Positions 37,984 through 46,548 of a stretch of 64,000 bases of DNA are shown here, one piece after another. The position numbers and the translations under genes are program-made. Each line of letters begins with the position of its first letter. Position 1 is the first letter of the stretch. The stretch is from Falsiroseomonas algicola (lineage in GTDB: Bacteria; Pseudomonadota; Alphaproteobacteria; Acetobacterales; Acetobacteraceae): assembly GCF_011040385.1 (NCBI RefSeq), contig NZ_JAAIKB010000005.1:310001-374000 (forward strand), read 5' to 3'. The notes below the pieces were generated by a model that ran no database searches, was not told the origin of the DNA, and saw nothing but the letters and a program-made list of their open reading frames with translations.

Positions 37984-38745
37984 TCACACAGGGGGTTCGC
38001 CCTGCACCGGCTGGCTGCCCACGGCGCGCAGCAGCATGGTGATGGCGGCGGAGGCCGCGTCCACCGCCTCCGCATCATTCCCCTTGGCTACCAGCGCCAC
38101 GCCGCCGCCACCCATGCGGTAATAGGGGTAGCTGCCGATATCGAGGTCCGGCCACCGCTTCTGGATCTCCGCCAGCCCCTCCGCGATCCTTCCCTCCATC
38201 ACGCCATTCGCGTGCACGGTGCGGGAGTTGATGGGCGGGCCGCCCTGCAGGGTCGGCGCCAGGCTTTCGAACATCGCCTGCATGATGCGCGGCACGCCGG
38301 CCATGACATGCACGTTGCCCATGGTGAAGCCGGGCGCGATGGAGATGGCGTTGTCGATCAGCGTGGCGCCGCGCGGCATGGTGCCCATGCGCTGGCGGGC
38401 CGGGTTGAATTCGCCCGGCTTGTAGTGGCGCTCGAGCCGCCCCCAGGCCTCAGGATGCGGCTCCCACGGCACGCCGAAGGCGGCGGCGATGCATTCGCTG
38501 GTGATGTCGTCATGCGTCGGGCCGATGCCGCCGGTGGTGAAGACGTGGTCGAATTTCTGCCGGACCTCGTTCACCGTCGCGACGATGGTCTCGCGGATGT
38601 CGGGGATCACGCGCACCTCCCGCAGCGGGATGCCGATCTCGCCGAGGCGCGTCGCCAGGAACTTGATGTTGGCGTCCTGGGTGCGCCCGGACAGGACCTC
38701 ATTGCCGATGACGAGCAGGCAGGCGGTGGGATTCGATCCGGTCAT
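37984..38745 (-). CDS. CinA-N/MoaB-type molybdopterin-binding domain protein
   Basis: A 253-residue protein similar to the N-terminal domain of competence/damage-inducible CinA. Landmarks are CLLVIGNEVLSGRTQDAN, VFTTGGIGPTHDDIT and VMAGVPRIMQAMFE. The C-terminal nicotinamide-mononucleotide deamidase half of full CinA is absent, so this is the short form common in alphaproteobacteria; its reaction is not settled. The ATG overlaps the vapC stop (ATGA, 38742-38745), so it is coupled to the toxin-antitoxin pair, probably by chance of gene packing. Confidence 0.88.
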   Translation of the reverse strand: MTGSNPTACLLVIGNEVLSGRTQDANIKFLATRLGEIGIPLREVRVIPDIRETIVATVNEVRQKFDHVFTTGGIGPTHDDITSECIAAAFGVPWEPHPEAWGRLERHYKPGEFNPARQRMGTMPRGATLIDNAISIAPGFTMGNVHVMAGVPRIMQAMFESLAPTLQGGPPINSRTVHANGVMEGRIAEGLAEIQKRWPDLDIGSYPYYRMGGGGVALVAKGNDAEAVDAASAAITMLLRAVGSQPVQGEPPV

Positions 38746-39173
38746 GCTGGAGGATCCTGGGCGGCGGGCGGAAGAGGGAGGGCGGCAGGGATCGCGAGGC
38801 GCTGGGCGAGGAGCGCGACCGGCCGGTCGAAGGTGGCGATCGGCGCGCGCCGTTCCAGCGCGACGATGAGGTAGAGGCAGTCGAACAGCGCGTGGCGATG
38901 CTGCATGGCGAGTTCGGTGGCACGGCGCAGCCGCGGCGCCACCGGCAGCAACTCGATGCCGAGCGACTCTAATTCTGCCAGTGCGCGCATGGCCGTGCCC
39001 GGCTCGACCTGCCCGCCGCGTTCCTTGCGGAGCAGCGTCGAGGAAACCTCGACCGGCATGATGTCAGGGGCGAGGAATGATGCACCGCTGTCGAGCAGCG
39101 CCAGCGCATCCTCTGTCCCCTGCTCCCGCGCGAACCACTTCACGGCGGCGGAGGCATCCAGCACCAGGATCAC
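38742..39173 (-). CDS. vapC: VapC-family PIN-domain toxin
   Basis: A 143-residue predicted Mg-dependent ribonuclease. The PIN acidic residues Asp6 (VLDASAAVKW), Glu42 (PVEVSSTLLRKE), Asp98 (FDCLYLIVAL) and Asp116 (TFDRPV) are all present, so it looks intact. Toxins of this family cleave tRNA or rRNA. The start overlaps the antitoxin stop (ATGA). Confidence 0.92.
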   Translation of the reverse strand: MILVLDASAAVKWFAREQGTEDALALLDSGASFLAPDIMPVEVSSTLLRKERGGQVEPGTAMRALAELESLGIELLPVAPRLRRATELAMQHRHALFDCLYLIVALERRAPIATFDRPVALLAQRLAIPAALPLPPAAQDPPA

Positions 39174-39412
39174 GCGCCTTCGCCAAGCCCGTCGCGATGT
39201 TGGCGGATCAGGGTCGTGGAATCGACCGGCGACAGCGGCTGTCCGGCCAGCCTGGCGCGCAGCCGGGCCGCGATCGCCTCCCGGCTCTCGGCCGCGTCGC
39301 GGGTCATGAGGTCACGGACATAGGCTTCGAGCGAGGCGCCTCGGGCGGCAGCCTTGCGCTTCAGCGCTTCCACCACCGTGTCCTCGACCTGGCGGACCAG
39401 GACCTGCGCCAC
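39170..39412 (-). CDS. vapB: VapB/FitA-like ribbon-helix-helix antitoxin
   Basis: An 80-residue protein with the N-terminal ribbon-helix-helix pattern VLVRQVEDTVVEALKRKAAARGASLEAYVRDLM and a C-terminal tail expected to wrap the toxin. The start is GTG with AGGAGGGG upstream. A palindrome 19 bases upstream is the likely autoregulatory operator. Confidence 0.9.
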   Translation of the reverse strand: MAQVLVRQVEDTVVEALKRKAAARGASLEAYVRDLMTRDAAESREAIAARLRARLAGQPLSPVDSTTLIRQHRDGLGEGA

Positions 39413-39430
39413 GAGATCCCCTCCTCGGAT

Positions 39431-39449
39431 GCTATCAGTCGATGATAGC
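39431..39449. promoter_or_regulatory. Probable VapB operator
   Basis: The perfect inverted repeat GCTATCA-GTCGA-TGATAGC lies 19 bases upstream of the vapB start. Ribbon-helix-helix antitoxins of this family bind such repeats to repress their own operon. The assignment comes from position and symmetry only. Confidence 0.65.
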
Positions 39450-39468
39450 GCGAGGTCGTGCGGCGCCG

Positions 39469-40548
39469 CTACAGGAAATCCCGCAGCAGCGCGACCAGCG
39501 GCTTGTCCGCCGGCGGCATGGCGTAGTCGGACAGCTTCTGCGGCCGCACCCAGGCCAGCGCCTGCCCCTCCACCGCCGTCACCGGGCCGCTCCAGCGGCG
39601 GCAGAGATAGAGCGGCATCAGCAGGTGGAACTTCTCGTAGCCGTGGCTGGCGAAGGCGAAGGGGGCCAGGCAGCTTTCGGCCACATCGATCGCCAGCTCC
39701 TCCTTCAGCTCGCGGATCAGCGCGGCTTCCGGCGTCTCCCCGGCATGGACCTTGCCGCCGGGGAACTCCCAGAGCCCTGCCAGCGGCTTGCCCTCGGGCC
39801 GCCGCGCCAGCAGCACGCGGCCATCGCCATCGATCAGCGCGCAGGCGGCGACGAGGAGGATCTTCTTGCCCGGCGCGTCTTCCAGCGCGGGTGCCGGGGC
39901 GGCAGGGGCGGCGGGCGGGGCAGGCAGGTCGGCGCGGGTCATGGCGAAGAGCTTGACCGGCATCGGCCCGCCGCGCGCAACGAAATCCCGCACGCCCTCT
40001 CCGGCGTCGCGGAAGCCGATGCGGCCCAGCAGCTTCTGGCTGCGCTCATTGTCCACCAGCGCGGAGGCCACCAGGCGGTCCACATCGATATGGGCGAAGG
40101 CCCAGCTGACGATCCGCGCCGCGGCCTCCGGCCCCACGCCATGGCCCCAGAAGCGGCGGCCGACCCAGTAGCCGAGCTCCGCCTCCCGCTTCGCGGCATC
40201 GCGCGTCAGGCCGATGCAGCCCACCAGCACCTCCCGCTCCTCCGCCGTGCCGGCGCCCTCCAGCCCGGTGATGGCGAGGTGCCAGGCCTGGCCGGCCGCC
40301 ATCTGCGCGCGGGTGGAGGCGATCCATTCATCCGCGAGGTCGCGGGGATAGGGGAAGGGCACGCGCGCCAGGGTCTTCGCCACCTCCCAGTCATTCACCA
40401 GGCGATGCAGGTCTGCCGCATCCTCCGGCCGCAGCGGGCGGATGGTCAGGCGTTCCGTGCGCAGCGGCGTGAAGGGCGGCGGCGCGAGGGGATCGGGCTC
40501 ATCCCCGGGGGGCGAGGCGGTCGGCGCAAGGGGGGAGGTGGTCGCCAT
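39469..40548 (-). CDS. GNAT acetyltransferase-Nudix (MutT-like) fusion protein
   Basis: A 359-residue two-domain protein. Residues about 28-205 are a RimJ/RimL-type GNAT domain (LRTERLTIRPLRPEDAADL, ELGYWVGRRFWGHGVGPEA, SALVDNERSQKLLGRIGF). A Pro/Ala linker (about 209-225) leads to a Nudix domain with box residues 264-286 (GGKVHAGETPEAALIRELKEEL) that resembles MutT 8-oxo-dGTP diphosphatase. So one chain may combine N-acetylation with nucleotide-pool cleaning. The Nudix half probably supplies the MutT role. Confidence 0.9.
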   Translation of the reverse strand: MATTSPLAPTASPPGDEPDPLAPPPFTPLRTERLTIRPLRPEDAADLHRLVNDWEVAKTLARVPFPYPRDLADEWIASTRAQMAAGQAWHLAITGLEGAGTAEEREVLVGCIGLTRDAAKREAELGYWVGRRFWGHGVGPEAAARIVSWAFAHIDVDRLVASALVDNERSQKLLGRIGFRDAGEGVRDFVARGGPMPVKLFAMTRADLPAPPAAPAAPAPALEDAPGKKILLVAACALIDGDGRVLLARRPEGKPLAGLWEFPGGKVHAGETPEAALIRELKEELAIDVAESCLAPFAFASHGYEKFHLLMPLYLCRRWSGPVTAVEGQALAWVRPQKLSDYAMPPADKPLVALLRDFL

Positions 40549-40719
40549 GGGTAGGGCGGGGTCCTGCGGCGTTCAAACGGGGCGATCCCGCCCGCCGGGC
40601 CGATCACGACCTGGTGGGTGGGGTTGCCCCGGTCTTAACGCCGGGACTCGGGCGCTGTCAGGCGGCGTGCCGGGGGCGGGCGGAAAGTTTCCGCCGCTGT
40701 GGCCCGCGCGCCCCTCATC

Positions 40720-41958
40720 TCAGCTCCGATACGACCCGTTGATGTTGATGTAGCCATGCGTCAGGTCGCAGGTCCAAACCGTGGCCTTGCCGCGGCCGAG
40801 GCCGATATCGACCTCGATATGCACTTCCCGCCCCTTCATGTGGGCGACCACCGGCGTTTCGTCATAGCCCGGCACCACGCCGCCTTCGCGGGCCATCCAG
40901 GTGCCGCCGACGGCGACGGAGAGGCTGTCGCGGTCCGCGGGCTCGCCGGCCTTGCCGACGGCCATGACGATGCGGCCCCAATTCGCGTCCTCGCCGGCGA
41001 TCGCGGTCTTCACGAGCGGCGAATTGGCGATCGACATGGCGATGCGGTGCGCCGATTTCGCGCTGACGGCGCCGGTGACGTCGATCTGGATCAGCTTCTG
41101 CGCACCCTCGCCGTCGCGGGCGACCATCAGCGCCAGGTCCATCAGGACCTCATGCACCGCCCGGGTGAAATCCTTCAGCATCGCGCCGCCCTCGGCCGGC
41201 ACGCGCGGGTGCTTGGTGGCGCCGGTGGCGAAGAGCAGCACGGTGTCGCTGGTGGAGGTGTCGCTGTCCACCGTGACGCAGTTGAAGGATCTGTCGGTCC
41301 CCTTCGACAGGATCTTCTGCAGGACGGGGGCAGGAATCTTCGCGTCGGTCGCGAGGAAGCAGAGCATCGTCGCCATGTCGGGCGCGATCATGCCGCTGCC
41401 CTTGGCGATGCCGCTGACCGTCACCGTCGCATCGCCGATCCTGGCCGTGCGGGTCGAACCCTTGGGGAAGGTGTCGGTCGTCATGATGGCGCGGGCCGCG
41501 CCCTGCCAGCCATCGGTGCCGAGCGCGCCGAACAGGCCAGGGAGCGCCGCCACCAGCTTCTCGGTCGGCAGCTTCTCCCCGATCACGCCGGTGGAGGCCA
41601 GGAACACCTCCTTCGGCTTGCAGCCCGCGAGCTCTGCCATGGCGGCGGCGGTGTCGGCGCAGGTCTGGCGGCCGGCCTTGCCGGTGAAGACGTTGGAATT
41701 GCCGGCGGTGACGACCAGCGCGCGGGCCTTCCCGCCCGCCAGCGCGGCGCGGCACCAATCCACCGGCGCGCCGGGGCACTTGTTCTTGGTGAAGACGCCC
41801 GCGACGGTCGTCCCCTGCGGGAAGACCATCATCGTCACGTCTTCCCGCGTCGTGTAGCGGATGGCGGCGCGGCCGGAGCCGAGGCTGACGCCCGGCACCG
41901 GCGGCAGTTCCGGCAAGGGAAGGGCGAGGGGGGAGACGGGAAGGTCCTTGCCGGCCAT
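40720..41958 (-). CDS. argJ: Bifunctional glutamate N-acetyltransferase / amino-acid acetyltransferase
   Basis: A 412-residue enzyme that transfers acetyl from acetylornithine to glutamate, recycling it in arginine synthesis; many members can also use acetyl-CoA. The self-cleavage site is intact: GMIAPDMATMLCF with nucleophile Thr197. The C-terminus GYININGSYRS matches the family. The parvulin gene ends 14 bases upstream, so the two are probably cotranscribed. argD-argF lie about 25 kb away. Confidence 0.97.
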   Translation of the reverse strand: MAGKDLPVSPLALPLPELPPVPGVSLGSGRAAIRYTTREDVTMMVFPQGTTVAGVFTKNKCPGAPVDWCRAALAGGKARALVVTAGNSNVFTGKAGRQTCADTAAAMAELAGCKPKEVFLASTGVIGEKLPTEKLVAALPGLFGALGTDGWQGAARAIMTTDTFPKGSTRTARIGDATVTVSGIAKGSGMIAPDMATMLCFLATDAKIPAPVLQKILSKGTDRSFNCVTVDSDTSTSDTVLLFATGATKHPRVPAEGGAMLKDFTRAVHEVLMDLALMVARDGEGAQKLIQIDVTGAVSAKSAHRIAMSIANSPLVKTAIAGEDANWGRIVMAVGKAGEPADRDSLSVAVGGTWMAREGGVVPGYDETPVVAHMKGREVHIEVDIGLGRGKATVWTCDLTHGYININGSYRS

Positions 41959-41972
41959 GGTCGTGGTCTCGT

Positions 41973-42929
41973 TCAGCGGCGGGGTTGGGCAGGGGTTGCG
42001 GGCGCGGGCGGCGCGGCGCGGTCGAGCAGGGAGGGGGCCTGGACGGGGCTGCCATCCATGCCGAAGCGTTCGATGCGCGCGGCGCCGCGGATGCGCTCCA
42101 CCTCGGCATTCACGCCTTCCTCGAAGGCGGTCTGGCGCAGCTGCTCGCGCGCTTCCTCGAAGGGCGGCGGCGGCACGGCGCGGCGCTCCTCCACCTTGAT
42201 GACGTGCCAGCCGAACTGGGTGCGCACCGGGTTGGCGCTGATCTGGCCGGGCTGCATGCCGAAAGCGGCTTCCGCGAATTCCGGGATCATGTCGCCGCGC
42301 TTGAAGAAGCCGAGGTCACCGCCCTCGCGGGAGCCGGGGCCGGTGGAGCGGCGGCGGGCGACCTCGGCGAAATCGGCACCGGGGCGGCGCGCCTCCGCCA
42401 TGGCGGTGCGGGCCTCGGCCTCCGTTGCCGTGAGGATGTGGCGGGCGCGCACCTCCTCCTCGGCCGGGCGGGTCGCGATCTGCTGCTGGTAGCGGGCGCG
42501 CAGCGCCTCCTCCGTCAGCAGCGGGCCGACGGCACGGGTGATGAGGGCCTGCTGGAGCGTCTCCTCCTCCACCCGCCGCAGCCTGGCGGCCACTTCCGGG
42601 TCCTGCGCCAGGTTGGCGGCGCGGGCGGCCTGGGTGATGGCCTTCTGCGTGATCATCTGGTCGAGCAGCAGCGGGAAGAGCATCTGCGGCGGCATGTTCC
42701 GCAGCTCCTCCGGCAGGCGGCGGGCTTCCTCCTGGACGTCATCCAGGCGGATCTCCTGGCCATCGACACGCGCCACGACCGGGTTCGCCGGGGCCCCGGC
42801 GGGCGGGTTCGCCGGGGCTGCGGCGGCAGGATTGGCCGGCGCGGGGGTGGAGGCGGGGGGCGTGGCCTGGGCCAGGGCCATGCCGGCCGGCAGCATCAGG
42901 GCGGCGAAAAGCAGGGCCGTGCGGCGCAT
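41973..42929 (-). CDS. Periplasmic parvulin-type peptidyl-prolyl isomerase
   Basis: A 318-residue protein: signal peptide (MRRTALLFAALMLPAGMALAQ), a Pro/Ala-rich linker, an N-terminal helical SurA/PrsA-like region (RLPEELRNMPPQMLFPLLLDQMI) and a parvulin domain at about 150-245 with RARHILTATEAEA, GGDLGFFKRGDMIPEFAEAAF and TQFGWHVIKVEER. It probably helps fold outer-membrane proteins. The ATG at 42929 has GGAG upstream; the frame extends 21 codons further without a better site. It precedes argJ and is divergent from secA. Confidence 0.92.
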   Translation of the reverse strand: MRRTALLFAALMLPAGMALAQATPPASTPAPANPAAAAPANPPAGAPANPVVARVDGQEIRLDDVQEEARRLPEELRNMPPQMLFPLLLDQMITQKAITQAARAANLAQDPEVAARLRRVEEETLQQALITRAVGPLLTEEALRARYQQQIATRPAEEEVRARHILTATEAEARTAMAEARRPGADFAEVARRRSTGPGSREGGDLGFFKRGDMIPEFAEAAFGMQPGQISANPVRTQFGWHVIKVEERRAVPPPPFEEAREQLRQTAFEEGVNAEVERIRGAARIERFGMDGSPVQAPSLLDRAAPPAPATPAQPRR

Positions 42930-43177
42930 TCGGGGGTTCTCCGTCAGGGGGCGGAACATGGCCGATGGCGGTCCCTGCGACAAGAACGGCACCGTGACGG
43001 GGGGCGCCGCGCCCTCGCGTTGACGTGGAGGGGCCTCCCGCCTATCTCTCCCGCTGCCGCGCCGCCGCCGGCAATGGGCCTTGCCTGGCCGGCCGCGCCC
43101 CCCCGATGGAGTTCGGCGCGGGCGCTCCGCCTGGCGACCCGGGCCGGCGCCGCGCCGGCCGGAGACCCCAGGACCCC

Positions 43178-45910
43178 ATGTTCCAACGCCTCGTCCGCGC
43201 CTTCTTCGGCACCTCGAACGACCGTCAGGTGAAGCGCTACCAGGCGCGGGTGCCGGCGATCAATGCGCTGGAGCCCGCCTTCTCCGCCCTGTCGGATGAT
43301 GCGCTCCGCGCCAAGACCGCGGAGTTCCGCGCCGCATTGGCAGCGGGCAAGACGCTCGACGACATCCTGCCTGACGCCTTCGCGACGGTGCGGGAGGCCG
43401 CGAAGCGCGTGCTCGGCCTGCGGCACTTCGACGTGCAGATGATCGGCGGCATGGTGCTGCATGAGGGCCGCATCGCCGAGATGAAGACCGGCGAGGGCAA
43501 GACCCTGGTCGCGACGCTGCCCGTCTACCTCAACGCGCTGCCGGCCAAGGGCGTGCATGTCGTCACCGTGAACGACTACCTGGCGAAGCGCGACAGCGAA
43601 TGGATGGGGCGGATCTACCGCTTCCTCGGCCTCAGCGTCGGCGTCATCGTCCATGGCATGACGGATGACGAGCGGCGGGACGCCTATGCCTGCGACGTCA
43701 CCTACGGCACCAACAACGAATTCGGCTTCGACTACCTCCGCGACAACATGAAGTACCGGCTGGAGGAGATGGTCCAGCGCGACTTCGCCTTCGCCATCGT
43801 GGACGAGGTGGACAGCATCCTGGTGGATGAGGCGCGCACGCCGCTGATCATCTCCGGCCCGACCGACGATACCTCGGAGCTCTACAGCCGCGTGGACGCG
43901 GTGATGAAGGAGCTGGTGAAGGACACGTCGCTGTTCGAGAAGGACGAGAAGTTCAAGACCGTCCACCTGCTGGAGAACGGGACGGAGGCGCTGGAGCAGG
44001 CGCTGACCGACGCCGGGCTGCTGACGGAGGGCAACCTCTACGACAGTTCCAACGTCACGCTGGTGCACCACGCGAACCAGTCGCTGCGCGCCCATGTCCT
44101 GTTCACCAAGGACGTCGATTACATCGTCCGTCAGGACAAGGTCGTCATCATCGACGAGTTCACGGGCCGCATGATGGAAGGCCGCCGCTACTCCGACGGC
44201 CTGCACCAGGCGCTGGAGGCGAAGGAGCGTGTGACAGTCCAGCCCGAGAACCAGACGCTGGCCTCCATCACCTTCCAGAACTACTTCCGGCTCTATCCCA
44301 AGCTCGCGGGCATGACCGGCACGGCGTCCACGGAAGCGGACGAGTTCGCCGAGATCTACAAGCTCGAGGTCGTGGAGATCCCGACCAACGTGCCGGTGGC
44401 GCGCATCGATTCCGATGACGAGGTCTATCGCTCCGCGCGCGAGAAATACGAGGCGGTGGGGACGCTGATCGAGGAGGCGCGGGCCAAGGGCCAGCCCATC
44501 CTGGTCGGCACCACCAGCATCGAGAAGAGCGAGCTGATCTCCGAGATCCTGAAGAAGCGCGGCGTGCCGCACCAGGTGCTGAACGCGCGCTACCACGAAC
44601 AGGAAGCCGGCATCGTCGCGCAGGCCGGCCGCCCCGGCGCCGTCACCATCGCCACCAACATGGCCGGCCGCGGCACCGACATCCAGCTTGGCGGCAATGC
44701 GGACATGCTGGCCCGCGCGGAGGTCGGCAACAGCGACAGCCCGGAATACGAGGCGGCGCTGGCCCGCCACAAGGCGGAGGTGGAGGCGATCCGCCCCGCC
44801 GTGAAGGCGTCCGGCGGGTTGCTGGTGATCGGTACCGAACGGCATGAGAGCCGGCGCATCGACAACCAGCTCCGCGGCCGGTCAGGCCGACAGGGCGACC
44901 CGGGTGCCAGCCGCTTCTTCCTCTCGCTCGAGGACGATCTCATGCGGATCTTCGGATCCGACCGCATGGGCGGGATGCTCCAAAAACTCGGCCTGAAGGA
45001 GGGGGAGGCGATCGTCCACCCCTGGATCAACAAGGCGCTCGAGAAGGCGCAGAAGAAGGTCGAGGCGCGCAACTTCGACACGCGCAAGAACCTGCTGAAA
45101 TACGACGACGTCATGAACAACCAGCGGAAGGAGGTCTATGCCCAGCGCAAATCCTTCATGACCGCGCCCGACGTCGCCGAAACCGTCGCCGAGATGCGGC
45201 GGGAGACCATCGGCAAGATGGTGGATGCCGCCATCCCGGAGAACGCCTATCCCGAGCAGTGGGACCTGACGGGGCTGCAGGAGAAGGTCTTCACCATCCT
45301 CGGGCTCGACCTGCCTGTCGCCGATTGGGCGCGGGAGGAGGGGATCGACGAGACGCAGGTGCGCGAGCGGCTGGAGAAGGCGGCGGACGAGGCCTATGCC
45401 GCCCGCGTCGCCAATATCGGCACCGACCTGATGCGGATGGTGGAGAAGAGCCTGCTGCTGCAGATCTTCGACGCGGTGTGGAAGGAACACCTGCTGTCGC
45501 TGGACCACCTCCGCCAGGGCATCGGCCTGCGCGCCTATGGCCAGCGCGACCCGCTGAACGAATACAAGTCGGAAGCCTTCAACCTCTTCAACGGCATGCT
45601 GGAGGATCTGCGGGAACGCACCACCAGTGTGCTGATGCGCATCGACATCCGCCCGGACGCACCGCCGCCCATGCCGGAGCCGGTGCGGGTGATGGACCTC
45701 CGCCACGACGCGCCGCCGAACGAGCTGGAATATGCGGATGGCGCGCCGCCGCCGATGGAATACGGCACGGCGACCCAGACCATGCGCGCGCCGATCACGG
45801 CGACCGCGGTCGATCCCAACGACCCCGCCACCTGGGCCGCCACGCCGCGCAACGCGCCCTGCCCCTGCGGGTCGGGCAAGAAGTACAAGCACTGCCACGG
45901 CAAGGCCTGA
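43178..45910 (+). CDS. secA: Preprotein translocase ATPase SecA
   Basis: A 910-residue motor that drives proteins through SecYEG. Walker A is MKTGEGKT (Lys109), the DEAD-type Walker B is VDEVDS (Asp209, Glu210), and the [10 protein letters not shown] and RGTDIQLGG segments are typical. The C-terminal SEC-C zinc motif (Cys895, Cys897, Cys906, His907) that binds SecB or ribosomes is present. ATG 43178 with GGAG/AGGA upstream is preferred to the longer frame from 43025. It is divergent from the parvulin gene. Confidence 0.98.
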   Translation: MFQRLVRAFFGTSNDRQVKRYQARVPAINALEPAFSALSDDALRAKTAEFRAALAAGKTLDDILPDAFATVREAAKRVLGLRHFDVQMIGGMVLHEGRIAEMKTGEGKTLVATLPVYLNALPAKGVHVVTVNDYLAKRDSEWMGRIYRFLGLSVGVIVHGMTDDERRDAYACDVTYGTNNEFGFDYLRDNMKYRLEEMVQRDFAFAIVDEVDSILVDEARTPLIISGPTDDTSELYSRVDAVMKELVKDTSLFEKDEKFKTVHLLENGTEALEQALTDAGLLTEGNLYDSSNVTLVHHANQSLRAHVLFTKDVDYIVRQDKVVIIDEFTGRMMEGRRYSDGLHQALEAKERVTVQPENQTLASITFQNYFRLYPKLAGMTGTASTEADEFAEIYKLEVVEIPTNVPVARIDSDDEVYRSAREKYEAVGTLIEEARAKGQPILVGTTSIEKSELISEILKKRGVPHQVLNARYHEQEAGIVAQAGRPGAVTIATNMAGRGTDIQLGGNADMLARAEVGNSDSPEYEAALARHKAEVEAIRPAVKASGGLLVIGTERHESRRIDNQLRGRSGRQGDPGASRFFLSLEDDLMRIFGSDRMGGMLQKLGLKEGEAIVHPWINKALEKAQKKVEARNFDTRKNLLKYDDVMNNQRKEVYAQRKSFMTAPDVAETVAEMRRETIGKMVDAAIPENAYPEQWDLTGLQEKVFTILGLDLPVADWAREEGIDETQVRERLEKAADEAYAARVANIGTDLMRMVEKSLLLQIFDAVWKEHLLSLDHLRQGIGLRAYGQRDPLNEYKSEAFNLFNGMLEDLRERTTSVLMRIDIRPDAPPPMPEPVRVMDLRHDAPPNELEYADGAPPPMEYGTATQTMRAPITATAVDPNDPATWAATPRNAPCPCGSGKKYKHCHGKA

Positions 45911-45934
45911 CGGCCTTCTTCGAGGCGGCATGAA

Positions 45935-45965
45935 AAAGGCCCGGTGCCGATGGCGCCGGGCCTTT
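45935..45965. terminator. Bidirectional terminator after secA
   Basis: AAAGGCCCGGTGCC and GGCGCCGGGCCTTT form a 14-bp stem (one G-T pair) with loop GAT, flanked by an A-run and a T-run. It sits between the convergent secA and the acidic-repeat gene. Confidence 0.88.
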
Positions 45966-45971
45966 CGCGTT

Positions 45972-46430
45972 TCAGCGCCCGCGGCGCCCCTGGCCCGGCC
46001 CGTCGCTCGGGTCGCTATCCGTCAGGCCGGTGCGGCGCCCGCGGCCATTGCCGGGGCCGTCGCTCGGATCGCTGTCGGTGATGCCCGTGCCACGGCGCTG
46101 GCCGCGGCCATTGCCGGGCCCGTCGCTCGGGTCGCTGTCGGTCAGGCCGGTGCCCCGCGGGCGGCCGCGGCCATTGCCGGGCCCGTCGCTCGGGTCGCTG
46201 TCCGTGATGCCGGTGCCGCGCCGCACGCCGCGGCCATAGCCGGGGCCATCGCTCGGGTCGCTGTCATTGATGCCGGTGTAGCGGCCCTGGGCCGGCGTCG
46301 CGCCCGTCTCCGGCCCGGCCTGGCGGGCCGGAGCGGCCGCGGCCGCGCCCACGGCCAGGCCCGGTGCCACCGCACCCAGGCGGATGACCAGCAGGCGGCG
46401 CCCGAGGCCCTTCGGCGAATCTTCTGTCAT
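45972..46430 (-). CDS. Small exported protein with five TDSDPSDGPGNGRG repeats
   Basis: A 152-residue protein. Residues ~10-35 (RRLLVIRLGAVAPGLAVGAAAAAPA) resemble a signal peptide. The rest has five repeats of about 21 residues with the core (I/L)-T-D-S-D-P-S-D-G-P-G-N-G-R-G, alternating Asp-rich and Arg/Gly-rich stretches. The Asp spacing (DSDPSDG) looks like a Ca-binding loop, but that is inference. No named family was recognised. ATG 46430 with AGGAA upstream is chosen over one eight codons earlier. The secA terminator follows it. Confidence 0.75.
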   Translation of the reverse strand: MTEDSPKGLGRRLLVIRLGAVAPGLAVGAAAAAPARQAGPETGATPAQGRYTGINDSDPSDGPGYGRGVRRGTGITDSDPSDGPGNGRGRPRGTGLTDSDPSDGPGNGRGQRRGTGITDSDPSDGPGNGRGRRTGLTDSDPSDGPGQGRRGR

Positions 46431-46548
46431 GGCAAGCTGTTCCTTCCCCGCCACAGCCTGCGGGCGACAGCCGTCATGGACAAGATCGTGTGATCAGACG
46501 CTGCGTGAAATCGCGGCAATCTGGTTAATAAAGCGACGATGCCTAGCG

